63,121 nt of DNA, taken from Bacteroidales bacterium (lineage in GTDB: Bacteria; Bacteroidota; Bacteroidia; Bacteroidales; JAFGXI01). Positions within the stretch are counted from its first letter, which is position 1. Every line of letters starts with the position of its first letter. The notes below the pieces were generated by a model. It ran no database searches. It had not been told where the DNA came from and saw nothing but the letters and a program-made list of their open reading frames with translations. Position numbers and translations under genes: made by a program. The stretch is taken from assembly GCA_016936665.1 (NCBI GenBank), contig JAFGXI010000011.1, positions 1 through 63,121 on the forward strand, given 5' to 3'. Of this stretch, positions 25,639-35,141 are shown piece after piece.

Positions 25639-26682
25639 TTACTTAACATATCCTCCTCCAATAAGCCAATCTTGATAATAAAATGCCACAGGTTGTCCGG
25701 AAGCAACGGCCCAAGCTTTATCTTCCAAATTGATTCTAAGCATGGCATTGTCAATAATTTTAATCTCTGCATTGCCTTTTGGGTTTTGCCCTATGCCCCT
25801 TACCACCACATTAATCGATCCTGAATATATACTAATATCTTGATGAAAATAATAATCTATCACATCAATCGCTTTAACAAACAAAACCTCTGAAGTTCCC
25901 ACTATAACATGATTGAATTTTCTGTCCAACTTTACAACACAATTATCTGCTGTAGATTCGATATTTAAACCCTTCTTTTGCCCAATAGTATAATTCCATA
26001 AGCCTTGATGTTTGCCTAAAATCTTTCCTTCGATATCTATAATTTCTCCCAAAGTTTTCTTATGTTCTGCTAAAGGATGTTTATCGATGAAATTACGGTA
26101 TCCAAATTTATCGATAAAACAAACACCCATACTCTCGTTAGAATGCGCAAGAAAACCCATTTTTTCGTCGATTGCTTTTTGTCTAACCTCTCGCTTTGTA
26201 AAAGAACCCAAAGGTGTTTTCCAAAACTTTAAATAATCTTGCTTTACGTTCCATAAAAAATACGACTGATCTTTGTTTGCGTCGACGCCTTTTCTAATCA
26301 TGAATCGATTGTTCAGATTTTCTATTCTAATGTAATGACCTGTCGCAAAAAAGCTAGCATCATGCCGTTTCATTTGATCGTATAAAGCAGCTATTTTAAT
26401 GTCGTTATTACACCAAACACAAGGATTAGGGGTTTCTGCATTCAGATAATCACTAACATACCGATCGATGATTTCGAGTTTAAATTTTTTCGACAAATCG
26501 ATAATGTAAAATGCAATACCAACCTTATCGGCCAACTGACGAGCTTTTTCGATACTTTTATCGTTCCTATATAATTTAAAACTACAGGCAATAACTTCGT
26601 AACCTTGTTCTTTTAAGAGAAGAGCCGATACCAAACTGTCGACTCCACCGCTTAACCCCAATATCACTTTTTCTTTATTCAA
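25639..26682 (-). CDS. mnmA: tRNA-uridine 2-sulfurtransferase
   Basis: 347 aa, the normal MnmA length. It adds sulfur to U34 of tRNA-Lys, -Glu and -Gln. The PP-loop is SGGVDS at residues 11-16, with the catalytic pair C91 (NPCVWCN, usually NPDxxCN) and C188 (ESMGVCF, usually ESQDICF). GHYIRI and the DQSYFLW tRNA-binding region follow. The extra Cys88 and the MGV for QDI changes are small deviations from the common motifs. It is a single gene on the minus strand. Confidence 0.93.
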   Translation of the reverse strand: MNKEKVILGLSGGVDSLVSALLLKEQGYEVIACSFKLYRNDKSIEKARQLADKVGIAFYIIDLSKKFKLEIIDRYVSDYLNAETPNPCVWCNNDIKIAALYDQMKRHDASFFATGHYIRIENLNNRFMIRKGVDANKDQSYFLWNVKQDYLKFWKTPLGSFTKREVRQKAIDEKMGFLAHSNESMGVCFIDKFGYRNFIDKHPLAEHKKTLGEIIDIEGKILGKHQGLWNYTIGQKKGLNIESTADNCVVKLDRKFNHVIVGTSEVLFVKAIDVIDYYFHQDISIYSGSINVVVRGIGQNPKGNAEIKIIDNAMLRINLEDKAWAVASGQPVAFYYQDWLIGGGYVK

Positions 26683-26813
26683 AAATCTAAGAATTTAAGA
26701 GCAAAACTACTGAACTCAAAAGAAAAATAACAACTCTAATCTCAAAAAAATATTAACTTTACAGAGCAATCAAAATTCAAATTATTACATATTAATTTAA
26801 AAATCAGATAATT

Positions 26814-27233
26814 ATGGCAGGAAGTTACACACTAACAATGATCAAGCCCGATGCTGTGGCAAAAAATAATATTGGTCCAATTTTAGGCATGATCAACGAA
26901 GCAGGCTTTAAAATTAAAGCTATGAAATATACTCAATTGACTAAATCGCAAGCTCAAGAATTTTACGCAGTTCACAAAGAACGTCCATTTTACGGAGAAT
27001 TAGTCGACTTTATGACTTCTGGGCCCATCGTAGCCGCAATTTTAGAAAAGAGTAATGCAGTTGAAGATTTCAGAAAGTTAATTGGGGCGACCAACCCTGC
27101 CGATGCTGCTGAAGGAACCATCAGAAAACGCTTTGCAGAATCGATTCAAAACAATGCTGTTCACGGTTCGGACAGCGATGAAAATGCCAAAATCGAGGGT
27201 GATTTTCATTTTTCGATGTGCGAAAGATTTTAA
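26814..27233 (+). CDS. ndk: Nucleoside diphosphate kinase
   Basis: 139 aa, full family length. It moves the gamma-phosphate of ATP to NDPs through a phospho-His. The start [10 protein letters not shown], the catalytic His in [12 protein letters not shown] (about residue 117) and [14 protein letters not shown] are all present. It stands alone; a hairpin terminator follows. Confidence 0.96.
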   Translation: MAGSYTLTMIKPDAVAKNNIGPILGMINEAGFKIKAMKYTQLTKSQAQEFYAVHKERPFYGELVDFMTSGPIVAAILEKSNAVEDFRKLIGATNPADAAEGTIRKRFAESIQNNAVHGSDSDENAKIEGDFHFSMCERF

Positions 27234-27257
27234 TTGAGACTTTAAGATAAAAGAATT

Positions 27258-27288
27258 AAGTCGCCTGCTTTGTAGGGCGACTTTTTTT
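27258..27288 (+). terminator. Terminator of ndk
   Basis: AAGTCGCC / GGCGACTT stem with a 10-base loop and seven T. Its loop and T tract overlap the -33/-7 region of the next promoter. Confidence 0.85.
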
Positions 27289-27301
27289 ATGCTTATCTTT
27301 G
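27269..27301 (+). promoter_or_regulatory. Promoter of the mltG-ispD-TRIC operon
   Basis: -33 element TTTG (27269-27272), 21-base spacer, -7 element TATCTTTG (27294-27301), ATG 17 bases later. This is the Bacteroidota house-keeping promoter pattern. Confidence 0.65.
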
Positions 27302-27317
27302 TCAAAAGCTTTATCGA

Positions 27318-28346
27318 ATGTTGAAAAAATTTTTAATATTTCTTTTAATCATTGCCATTGGAGGAGGAATTTGGGCCTACTATACTTATAAAGATATTTA
27401 TGGTTCGAATGTTCAGCTTGGCCAAAAAGAGTTTACGTACTTGTACATACCTACAGGGTCTAACTACAACGATTTGATTTCGATTTTCAAACAAAATAAT
27501 CTTTTGGAAGATATCGATGCTTTCGAGAAAGTTGCAAAACTAAAATCGTTTGAGAATGTAAAAGCCGGTCGTTATAAAATATTAAACCACATGAGCAACA
27601 ATGCTTTAATTGGCATGTTAAGAATTGGCGATCAAGCACCGGTTAACATCACCTTTAACCATGTTAGAACCCTCAACGAGCTCGCAGGTAAAATGACAAG
27701 AAACTTAGAAATTGACTCTCTTGAATTTTCTAATTATATTAAATCCTCAGAACTTCAGAAGAAATACGGATTCAGCTCTGCCACATTTATAAGTATGTTT
27801 TTGGCCAACACTTATCAAGTTTTCTGGAACATTAGCAAAGAAGAGCTTTTGCAAAGAATGGCTGATGAATATAAAGCGTTTTGGAATAAAAACAGAAAGA
27901 AAAAAGCTAGGCAACTGGGCCTAAGTCAATCCGAAGTGAGTACTTTGGCATCGATTGTTCAATTAGAAAGTTTAAAATCAGACGAGCAACCCATCATTGC
28001 AGGAGTTTATCTAAACCGATTAAAAAAGAAAATGCCTTTACAAGCCGACCCCACCGTTATTTTTGCTTTAGGCGATTTTTCTGTTCAGCGAGTGTTGAAA
28101 GCGCATTTAGGAATCGATTCGCCATACAACACTTATAAGTATGCCGGTTTGCCCCCTGGTCCTATTTATCTGTGCTCGCCACGTGCCATCGACGCAGTAT
28201 TAAATCATCAATCGCATAATTACATTTACTTCTGTGCTAAAGAAGATTTTTCCGGATATCACAATTTTTCAACCACATACAATGGTCATTTACAAAATGC
28301 GAAAAAATATCAGCAGGCCCTCAATAAACGAAAAATTTACCGCTAA
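27318..28346 (+). CDS. mltG: Endolytic murein transglycosylase
   Basis: 342 aa. An N-terminal membrane helix (FLIFLLIIAIGGGIWAYYTY) is followed by the YceG/MltG domain. The catalytic Glu lies in SIVQLES, and the typical IAGVYLNRL, MPLQADPTV and AGLPPGPI segments are present. MltG cuts nascent glycan strands and ends their elongation at the inner membrane. It is the first gene of a tight unit with ispD (6-base gap) and the TRIC-like channel. Confidence 0.93.
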   Translation: MLKKFLIFLLIIAIGGGIWAYYTYKDIYGSNVQLGQKEFTYLYIPTGSNYNDLISIFKQNNLLEDIDAFEKVAKLKSFENVKAGRYKILNHMSNNALIGMLRIGDQAPVNITFNHVRTLNELAGKMTRNLEIDSLEFSNYIKSSELQKKYGFSSATFISMFLANTYQVFWNISKEELLQRMADEYKAFWNKNRKKKARQLGLSQSEVSTLASIVQLESLKSDEQPIIAGVYLNRLKKKMPLQADPTVIFALGDFSVQRVLKAHLGIDSPYNTYKYAGLPPGPIYLCSPRAIDAVLNHQSHNYIYFCAKEDFSGYHNFSTTYNGHLQNAKKYQQALNKRKIYR

Positions 28347-28352
28347 CAAGCC

Positions 28353-29021
28353 ATGAAAATCTATAGCATAATAGTGGCCGGAGGAAGTGGAACACGAATG
28401 AAACAAAGCATTCCAAAACAATTCTTACTTTTAAACGGACGTCCAATTTTAATGCACACAATAGAACGATTCGAGGCTTTGTCTGATGAAATTATTGTTG
28501 TTCTTCCCAAAAACGAAATGCAAACATGGAAATCGCTTTGTGAAAAATTTAATTTCAGCATTTCTATTAAACTAATCGATGGCGGAAAAGAACGTTTTTA
28601 TTCGGTTCAAAACGCCATCGAATCAATTGAAGATAGCGAAGGTATCGTTTTAGTACACGATGGTGTAAGACCATTACTGAGCGAGAAACTAATTCAGCAC
28701 ATCATAGATCAAACCCAAAAAGGACTTCTGGTTATTCCGGTTTACGACATTCAAGAAAGTATTAGAAAGCAAGAAAATAATCAAAACAAGATGGTTGATA
28801 GGCGATTATACAAAACAGTGCAAACCCCGCAAGGTTTTCATTTAAGTAAAATAAAAAAAGCATATCAACAAGATTACAGAAGTGAATTTACAGACGACGC
28901 CAGCGTTTTAGAATCGATTGGCGAAACAATTACCCTAATCGAGGGTGAGCGTTTCAACCTAAAAATAACAACTCCGGAAGACCTAATGTTGGCAGAACTA
29001 CTTATAAACGCATGGACATAA
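28353..29021 (+). CDS. ispD: 2-C-methyl-D-erythritol 4-phosphate cytidylyltransferase
   Basis: 222 aa. It makes CDP-methylerythritol in the MEP isoprenoid pathway. The nucleotide-binding start IVAGGSGTRMKQSIPKQF, HDGVRPLL near residue 108, and TVQTPQGF with FTDDASVLE are all family hallmarks. The 3' end overlaps the next gene by 10 bases. Confidence 0.95.
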   Translation: MKIYSIIVAGGSGTRMKQSIPKQFLLLNGRPILMHTIERFEALSDEIIVVLPKNEMQTWKSLCEKFNFSISIKLIDGGKERFYSVQNAIESIEDSEGIVLVHDGVRPLLSEKLIQHIIDQTQKGLLVIPVYDIQESIRKQENNQNKMVDRRLYKTVQTPQGFHLSKIKKAYQQDYRSEFTDDASVLESIGETITLIEGERFNLKITTPEDLMLAELLINAWT

Positions 29022-29632
29022 TTTATACCTTATTGATGACCATAGGAGCTGTTTCGTTTGCTATTTCCGGGGCATTAACAGCTCTTCAAAAACGATTCGA
29101 TGTATTTGGTGTATTAATCATCGCTTTTGCTACTGCTACCGGAGGCGGAACAATAAGAGACATCCTCATTGGGAATCGTGTATTTTGGCTCATTGATCCG
29201 ACGTACATCTATTTAATCATTCTAGGAACTATTATATCAATTTTATTCCGGCGCAAGCTTAATTATTTAAGAAATACACTGTTATTTTTCGACACCATCG
29301 GTCTAGGACTCTTTACTGTACTGGGGACGCAAATTGGGTTAAATTTCGAACTAAGTGGCGCAGCAAGCGTAGCTTTAGGAACAATAACTGGGGCATTTGG
29401 AGGTGTCTTGAGAGATGTTTTGGTAAACGATATTCCAGTCATTTTTCGAAAAGAAGTATACGCAACCATTAGCATTTTAGGAGGCAGTTTATATATCTTA
29501 CTTAAAAAATTAGATATTAATGAATTAACAACACATCTTGTGCCTGTGTTTCTAATTATCATTTTAAGATTTATCGTCATTCACTTTAAAATTGCTTTAC
29601 CAAGCTTATACCGAAAATCTAAATCAAATTAA
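29012..29632 (+). CDS. TRIC-type cation channel family protein (YicG/UPF0126-like)
   Basis: 206 aa with about seven membrane helices arranged as two repeats. Each repeat has the GGG(T/V)(I/L)RD motif: GGGTIRDILIG near residue 47 and GGVLRDVL near 131. The bacterial family forms trimeric monovalent cation channels; the role in cells is little known. It overlaps ispD by 10 bases. Confidence 0.88.
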   Translation: MDIIYTLLMTIGAVSFAISGALTALQKRFDVFGVLIIAFATATGGGTIRDILIGNRVFWLIDPTYIYLIILGTIISILFRRKLNYLRNTLLFFDTIGLGLFTVLGTQIGLNFELSGAASVALGTITGAFGGVLRDVLVNDIPVIFRKEVYATISILGGSLYILLKKLDINELTTHLVPVFLIIILRFIVIHFKIALPSLYRKSKSN

Positions 29633-29757
29633 AGGAAATTTAAAGAGCTATGTTTATAAAACGAGACTTGAATAAACAAGTTTTTTAGTCAATATATTAA
29701 GTTTTATAAAACAGCAAATTAAATTGTTTTTCACCCAAAATATAGCTTGTAATTTTA

Positions 29758-29765
29758 TAAGTTTG
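29758..29765 (+). promoter_or_regulatory. -7 promoter element of pruA
   Basis: TAAGTTTG fits TAnnTTTG, 51 bases before the ATG at 29817. No proper -33 element stands at the right distance. Confidence 0.45.
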
Positions 29766-29816
29766 TAAGTCAAAAGTTTTTACAAATAAAATCAACAAAA
29801 TAAAGAATATTGAGTT

Positions 29817-31448
29817 ATGAACAATGCTGTTTTTATGTTTGAGCTTCCTAAAAATGAGCCTATCAAAGAATATAGACTAGGTTCACCGGAACGCAAAGAA
29901 TTACAAGCCAAATTAGCTGAATTAAAAAATAATCCTATAGAAATTCCCTTGATTATTGGTGGTAAAGAAGTTAAAACCGGAGATGTCGAAAATTTCGTCA
30001 TGCCAACAGACCACGGTCATGTATTAGCGACTTACCACAAAGCCGGTGCAAAAGAAGTGCAAATGGCTATTCAAGCTGCGCTTGAAGCTCGTGAAAAATG
30101 GGCTAATATGCGTTGGGAAGAACGTGCTTCTATTACTCTTAAAGCCGCTGAATTAATTGCCACAAAATATCGTTCTTTAATGAACGCCTCAACCATGTTG
30201 GGACAAGGGAAGAATCCATTTCAGGCAGAGATTGATTCTGCTTGCGAAACCATTGATTTTTTAAGATTCAATGCACATTATGCTTCTCAAATCTACGCCG
30301 ATCAACCGATGAGTTCTCCCGGAGTAATTAACAGAATGGAATACAGAGGCTTAGAAGGTTTTATTTTTGCCTTAACGCCATTCAATTTTACAGCAATTGC
30401 TTCGAATCTAAATATGTCGCCAGTTTTAATGGGTAACGTTACGGTATGGAAACCTGCAACTTCTGCAATTTTATCGAACTATTTCTTGATGAAAATATTT
30501 AAAGAAGCCGGTTTACCTGATGGTGTTATCAATTTTGTTCCCGGTCCCGGACGAGTTGTCGGAAATGAAATCTTCAATTCACCGGATTTTGCCGGTATCC
30601 ACTTCACCGGTTCTACCAGTACATTCCAACAATTCTGGAAAACTATCGGTAACAACATGACAAAATACAAAGCTTACCCAAGAATCGTTGGTGAAACCGG
30701 CGGTAAAGACTTCGTTTTTGCTCATAGTTCAGCTGATGTTCAAGCTTTATCGACCGCATTAATACGTGGTGCTTTCGAATACCAAGGACAAAAGTGTTCT
30801 GCCGCTTCCAGAGCCTATATTCCAGAATCGATGTGGCCACAAGTTGAAAAAAATATGAAAGCCGACATTAACGAATTTACAGTTGGTGATGTAACCGATT
30901 TTAGCAACTTTATGAATGCTGTTATCGATCGATCTGCTTTCGAGACCATAACCAGTTACATTCAAATGGCAAAAGACAGCGACAAAGCAGAAATTATTGC
31001 CGGCGGTAATTGGGACGATAGCAAAGGTTTCTTTATTGAGCCTACGGTTATCAAAACCACCGATCCTCACTTTGTAACCATGGAAGAAGAAATCTTCGGA
31101 CCTGTTTTAACTATTTTCACATACGACGACGATAAATACGAAGAAACCTTACAATTATGTGATGAAACCTCTCCATACGCACTTACAGGGGCAATCTTCT
31201 CTCAGGATCGCGAAAAATTGTTAGTGGCAGCTGAAGCACTACGTTATGCAGCCGGTAACTTCTACCTCAACGATAAACCTACCGGAGCTGTAGTTGGGCA
31301 ACAACCTTTCGGTGGTGCTAGAGGTTCTGGAACCAACGACAAAGCCGGTTCTTATTTGAATTTAATTCGTTGGACTAACACCAGAACAATAAAGGAAACC
31401 CTTGTTCCTCCAACCAATTATAAATACCCATTCTTAGAGAAAGAATAA
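29817..31448 (+). CDS. pruA: L-glutamate gamma-semialdehyde (1-pyrroline-5-carboxylate) dehydrogenase
   Basis: 543 aa, the length of the eukaryote-like PruA group found in Bacteroidota. It oxidises the semialdehyde from proline to glutamate with NAD+. Visible are the ALDH general base region VGETGGKD, the catalytic Cys in YQGQKCSAASRAY, EEEIFGPVL, and the C-terminal QQPFGGARGSGTNDKAG. The proline dehydrogenase gene is 8 kb away on the other strand. A second ALDH gene follows after 48 bases. Confidence 0.95.
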   Translation: MNNAVFMFELPKNEPIKEYRLGSPERKELQAKLAELKNNPIEIPLIIGGKEVKTGDVENFVMPTDHGHVLATYHKAGAKEVQMAIQAALEAREKWANMRWEERASITLKAAELIATKYRSLMNASTMLGQGKNPFQAEIDSACETIDFLRFNAHYASQIYADQPMSSPGVINRMEYRGLEGFIFALTPFNFTAIASNLNMSPVLMGNVTVWKPATSAILSNYFLMKIFKEAGLPDGVINFVPGPGRVVGNEIFNSPDFAGIHFTGSTSTFQQFWKTIGNNMTKYKAYPRIVGETGGKDFVFAHSSADVQALSTALIRGAFEYQGQKCSAASRAYIPESMWPQVEKNMKADINEFTVGDVTDFSNFMNAVIDRSAFETITSYIQMAKDSDKAEIIAGGNWDDSKGFFIEPTVIKTTDPHFVTMEEEIFGPVLTIFTYDDDKYEETLQLCDETSPYALTGAIFSQDREKLLVAAEALRYAAGNFYLNDKPTGAVVGQQPFGGARGSGTNDKAGSYLNLIRWTNTRTIKETLVPPTNYKYPFLEKE

Positions 31449-31496
31449 CACATAGTGTTAAAAGTAACTTTTATAAATTGTAAATAATATATCAAA

Positions 31497-33041
31497 ATGG
31501 ATATTCAAAAAGTATTAAAAACATTAGGGATTGAAGACGTTAATTTAGGCGTTTCTACCGGAGCTGATTGGTTCGACACCAATGGAGCCATCACTTCTTC
31601 AACTTCTCCTATCGACGGAAAAGAAATCGCTAAAGTTAAAAATGGAACTTTAGAGGATTACGAAATGGTCATCAAAAAAGCACAAGAAGCTTTTAAAATT
31701 TGGCGTACAGTTCCTGCTCCACAAAGAGGTGAAGTGATTCGTCAAATTGGCTTAGCTTTGCGCGAATACAAAGAACCACTTGGAGCTTTGGTAACCCTAG
31801 AAATGGGTAAAATTTACCAAGAAGGTTTAGGCGAAGTTCAAGAGATGATTGATATTTGCGATTTTGCTGTTGGACAATCTCGTTTAATTAACGGTGTAAA
31901 CCTTCAATCTGAAAGACCTGAACACCGCTTATCTGAGCAATATCATCCACTAGGTTTAGTTGGTATTGTAACTTCTTATAACTTTCCTGTGGCTGTTTGG
32001 GCTTGGAATACTGCATTAGCAGCTATAGCCGGTGATGTTGTTATTTGGAAACCATCTTCTAAAACACCTTTAACAGCTATTGCAACACAAAGAATCATCC
32101 ATAAAGTCCTCAAAGACAATAACATTCCTGAAGGCGTTTTCAATCTAGTGATTGCAAAATCTTCTGTAATGGGCGATAATTTCTTGGCTGATAACAGAAT
32201 TCCTTTACTTTCTGTAACCGGTTCTACTGCTGTAGGACAACGTGTTGGCGGTATCGTTGGAAAACGATTGGGGAAAACCATTTTAGAATTGGGAGGAAAC
32301 AATGCTGTTATTATTTCGGATAAAGCAGATATACAAATGGCAGTAATGTCTACTGTATTCGGAACTGTAGGGACAGCCGGACAAAGATGTACTTCTACTC
32401 GAAGAATTATTGTTCACGAAAATGTGTACAACCAAGTTAGAGATGCTTTCATATCTGCATACGAAAAGATTGTACCTAAAATTGGTAATCCTCTAAATGA
32501 AAATTATTTAGTTGGACCACTTATCGATGGTGCTTCTGTTGACTTATTCCTACATGCCGTTAAGAAAGTACAAGAAGAAGGCGGTAAAATTTTGTTCGGT
32601 GGTACTGTGATGCAAGGCTCAGGATACGAGTCGGGCAATTATGTTGTTCCTTGTATTGCTGAAGCAGAAAACCATTACACTATCGTACAAGAAGAAACTT
32701 TTGCTCCTATCGTATACTTAATCAAATACTCGGGCGATATTACTAATGCTATTGAAATTAACAACAATGTACCACAAGGTTTATCGTCGGCTTGTTTCAC
32801 TTTAGATGTTAGAGAATCTGAAACTTTCTTATCATTAGTTGGTTCGGATTGCGGTATTGCTAATGTTAATTTAGGTACTTCTGGTGCTGAAATTGGCGGA
32901 GCTTTCGGTGGCGAAAAAGACACAGGAGGCGGTCGTGAATCGGGTTCTGACTCATGGAAAATATATATGCGCCGTCAGACTAATACTGTAAATTATGGTA
33001 AAGCATTGCCATTAGCTCAAGGTATTAAATTCGATTTATAA
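31497..33041 (+). CDS. Aldehyde dehydrogenase, ALDH7 / alpha-aminoadipic semialdehyde dehydrogenase type
   Basis: 514 aa. Motifs: SYNFPVAVWAWN in the NAD site, ELGGNNAVI with the general base Glu, the catalytic Cys in GTAGQRCTSTRR, EETFAPIVY, and the end signature GAFGGEKDTGGGRESGSDSWKIYMRRQTN typical of ALDH7/AmaB proteins. These enzymes act on alpha-aminoadipic semialdehyde in lysine degradation or on related aldehydes. Position just behind pruA suggests joint use in amino-acid catabolism; the exact aldehyde is inferred only from family. Confidence 0.9.
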   Translation: MDIQKVLKTLGIEDVNLGVSTGADWFDTNGAITSSTSPIDGKEIAKVKNGTLEDYEMVIKKAQEAFKIWRTVPAPQRGEVIRQIGLALREYKEPLGALVTLEMGKIYQEGLGEVQEMIDICDFAVGQSRLINGVNLQSERPEHRLSEQYHPLGLVGIVTSYNFPVAVWAWNTALAAIAGDVVIWKPSSKTPLTAIATQRIIHKVLKDNNIPEGVFNLVIAKSSVMGDNFLADNRIPLLSVTGSTAVGQRVGGIVGKRLGKTILELGGNNAVIISDKADIQMAVMSTVFGTVGTAGQRCTSTRRIIVHENVYNQVRDAFISAYEKIVPKIGNPLNENYLVGPLIDGASVDLFLHAVKKVQEEGGKILFGGTVMQGSGYESGNYVVPCIAEAENHYTIVQEETFAPIVYLIKYSGDITNAIEINNNVPQGLSSACFTLDVRESETFLSLVGSDCGIANVNLGTSGAEIGGAFGGEKDTGGGRESGSDSWKIYMRRQTNTVNYGKALPLAQGIKFDL

Positions 33042-33063
33042 GATATTTATCTTGATAATTATC

Positions 33064-33097
33064 AAAGCCCTATTTGCATTGCATTTAGGGCTTTTTT
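33064..33097 (+). terminator. Terminator of the pruA-ALDH unit
   Basis: AAAGCCCTA / TAGGGCTTT 9-bp stem with a 13-base loop followed by a T tract, 22 bases after the stop. Confidence 0.88.
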
Positions 33098-33171
33098 AAC
33101 GATAGCAAATACTAAAATAAAGAAGCTGACACAATTTGCATCAGCCCCTATCGAATTTGGAAATCTAACTT

Positions 33172-34998
33172 TTATAATTGTGGGACTTGTTCGCACTCCT
33201 GATACAAATATTGCGAATGAAAACGATCTAAAATTGAACTGTCGTTTAACTCTTTAGATAAAGATTTAATGGTTTGCATTGGCACATCTAACAAATCTAA
33301 AATCATTAAACCATCCAACGCTTTATTGAATCGTGGATCGACATTGAACCCCAAAATTCTGGCATTTTGTTTTAGGTACTTTTTAAATAAAACTGGGAAT
33401 CTATAATGGCTTGGTTCAATTTCTTCGATTAACTTATCCAGTTTGTTTAAATCTCCTTTTATGCTCTCTTTCATGAATAAGTGATCGTCGTTTTTATAAT
33501 TCACCTTGAATCGTTTTTTTGGCGAAACCATTAATGCTAAACGATGATGGTAATAATAGCTTTGTATTACATCGATTATTAGACTTTTCGAGAAATCGGA
33601 AAATTGATTGCTTATACTTACCGGGCCTAACAAGTAGCGATAATCTTGGTTTTTAAGTAGAACATACAATATTCCCTTCCAAAGTAAAAACAAGGCCATA
33701 GGATTCTTCTGATATTCTTTAACGACAAATGAACGCCCTAACTCAAGCGATTGCTCTAAAACAGGCTTCATTCTAGTGCTTAAATTGAATAAGCTATTGA
33801 TGTAAAAACCCTTTTTACCAAACTGTTTATAAATATCTTGACCTTTCCCTACTCTATACGCGCCAACAATTTTTTCGGTCTCACTGTCCCAAACAACTAA
33901 ATGCTCATAGTACAAATCGTACTCATCGAGATCGATACTTTGTAAGGTTCCTTCACCAACCGCTCTAAAAGTAATTTCTCTAAGGCGACCTATTTCGTTG
34001 AGTGTAACAGGCATTTTACCGGCTGGTGCAAATATCACTTTATATTTACCTGAATCGAATAATAAATGGCTATCCAAAAGCTTTTTAAGCTCATCTGTTA
34101 TTTTCGACAAAGCCTCTTGCTCAACAATAGGTGCCATTTTTTTTGCAGGCTTAACGTGAACATTAAAAAACTTCTTTATTTCCAATGAACTTCCCAAGGC
34201 GTAGGTCTTTGCTCTTAAAAAACGACCATACTGCGAAACATCGGTAAATTCGTTTTGTTCTGCAACCGTAATCGGGCTTCCTATTCGAACTATTATATTT
34301 TTACTTTTCTTGCTAAAAATGTCGGACGGTAATTTTGCTGTGCGCAGAAAAGGGTTTATTATACCTAAGATGTGAGAAAATGCGCTACTCGAACCATGAA
34401 AATATATAGGAACAACAGGAACAGAAGCCTTTTTTATAAATTTAATAGTAGATGTTTTCCACTTTTTATCTTGAATAGAACTGCGATTAACAAAAGAAGA
34501 TGTTTCGCCGACAGGGAAAATTGCTAAAGGAGAATTTGATTTCAATTGATTACAAGCAACTTCTATTGCTTTTGTGTTTATTTTATCATTGGTTTTCCCT
34601 TCGAAAAGGTTTGCCGATAATATATATTCATTAAGCGGTGCTACTTTCTGAAGTAGAAAATCGCCGGTTAGCTTGATATCTGGACGACGTTCTGCAAGGA
34701 TTTTAAGTAATATTAAGCCTTCTATACCGCTAAAAGGATGATTAGAAACAGTTATAAATGCACCACTCTGAGGAATCTTCTTTAATTCTTGCGCCTCTAT
34801 TTCGATCTTAATGTCCAGCTCACTTAAAACACCATCAATAAATGCTAAATTCGACAAATGATTTTGTTCGGTATAATCCATTTTAATTTTATCGAGCCTA
34901 AGCGTGTTCATTAACTTCGACAATGCTTTTTCATTCGATTTTCCTCGAAAATTCGTCGAAGATTTTAAATCAGAAGAGTTTATTGTGTTCATAATCAT
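33172..34998 (-). CDS. Bifunctional acyltransferase (PlsC-like + GNAT hemolysin-like), OlsF-type amino-acid lipid synthase
   Basis: About 608 aa from the ATG at 34998; the open frame upstream has only a TTG. The N-terminal half is a PlsC-like O-acyltransferase with NH91PFSGIEG and a later FPVGETSS segment. The C-terminal half (from about residue 310) is a GNAT-fold N-acyltransferase of the OlsB/hemolysin type (EIGRLREITFRAVGEGT, DEYDLYYEHLVVWD, IVGAYRVG). This order matches OlsF, which makes ornithine lipids in one protein in some Bacteroidota and gamma-proteobacteria. Related glycine-lipid enzymes (GlsB/GlsA) are separate in Bacteroides, so the head-group amino acid remains open. Confidence 0.83.
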   Translation of the reverse strand: MIMNTINSSDLKSSTNFRGKSNEKALSKLMNTLRLDKIKMDYTEQNHLSNLAFIDGVLSELDIKIEIEAQELKKIPQSGAFITVSNHPFSGIEGLILLKILAERRPDIKLTGDFLLQKVAPLNEYILSANLFEGKTNDKINTKAIEVACNQLKSNSPLAIFPVGETSSFVNRSSIQDKKWKTSTIKFIKKASVPVVPIYFHGSSSAFSHILGIINPFLRTAKLPSDIFSKKSKNIIVRIGSPITVAEQNEFTDVSQYGRFLRAKTYALGSSLEIKKFFNVHVKPAKKMAPIVEQEALSKITDELKKLLDSHLLFDSGKYKVIFAPAGKMPVTLNEIGRLREITFRAVGEGTLQSIDLDEYDLYYEHLVVWDSETEKIVGAYRVGKGQDIYKQFGKKGFYINSLFNLSTRMKPVLEQSLELGRSFVVKEYQKNPMALFLLWKGILYVLLKNQDYRYLLGPVSISNQFSDFSKSLIIDVIQSYYYHHRLALMVSPKKRFKVNYKNDDHLFMKESIKGDLNKLDKLIEEIEPSHYRFPVLFKKYLKQNARILGFNVDPRFNKALDGLMILDLLDVPMQTIKSLSKELNDSSILDRFHSQYLYQECEQVPQL

Positions 34999-35141
34999 TT
35001 TTTTACACAAATAAAGCGAACTAAGATGTCTTGAATTTTATCGCAAGATGAAGAAATAATAAAGCAATAAATTTTGTGTTAACAAAAAAGCCACACTACA
35101 ATTCATAGCATGCCTTTTTAGTATCTCGAAGATGTTTTCTA

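Noticed and set aside
29731..29746. TCACCC half-site in front of pruA, possibly a third copy of the palindrome
   Set aside because: The second arm reads TATAGC instead of GGGTGA and the distance to the -7 element is different (11 instead of 23-24 bases).
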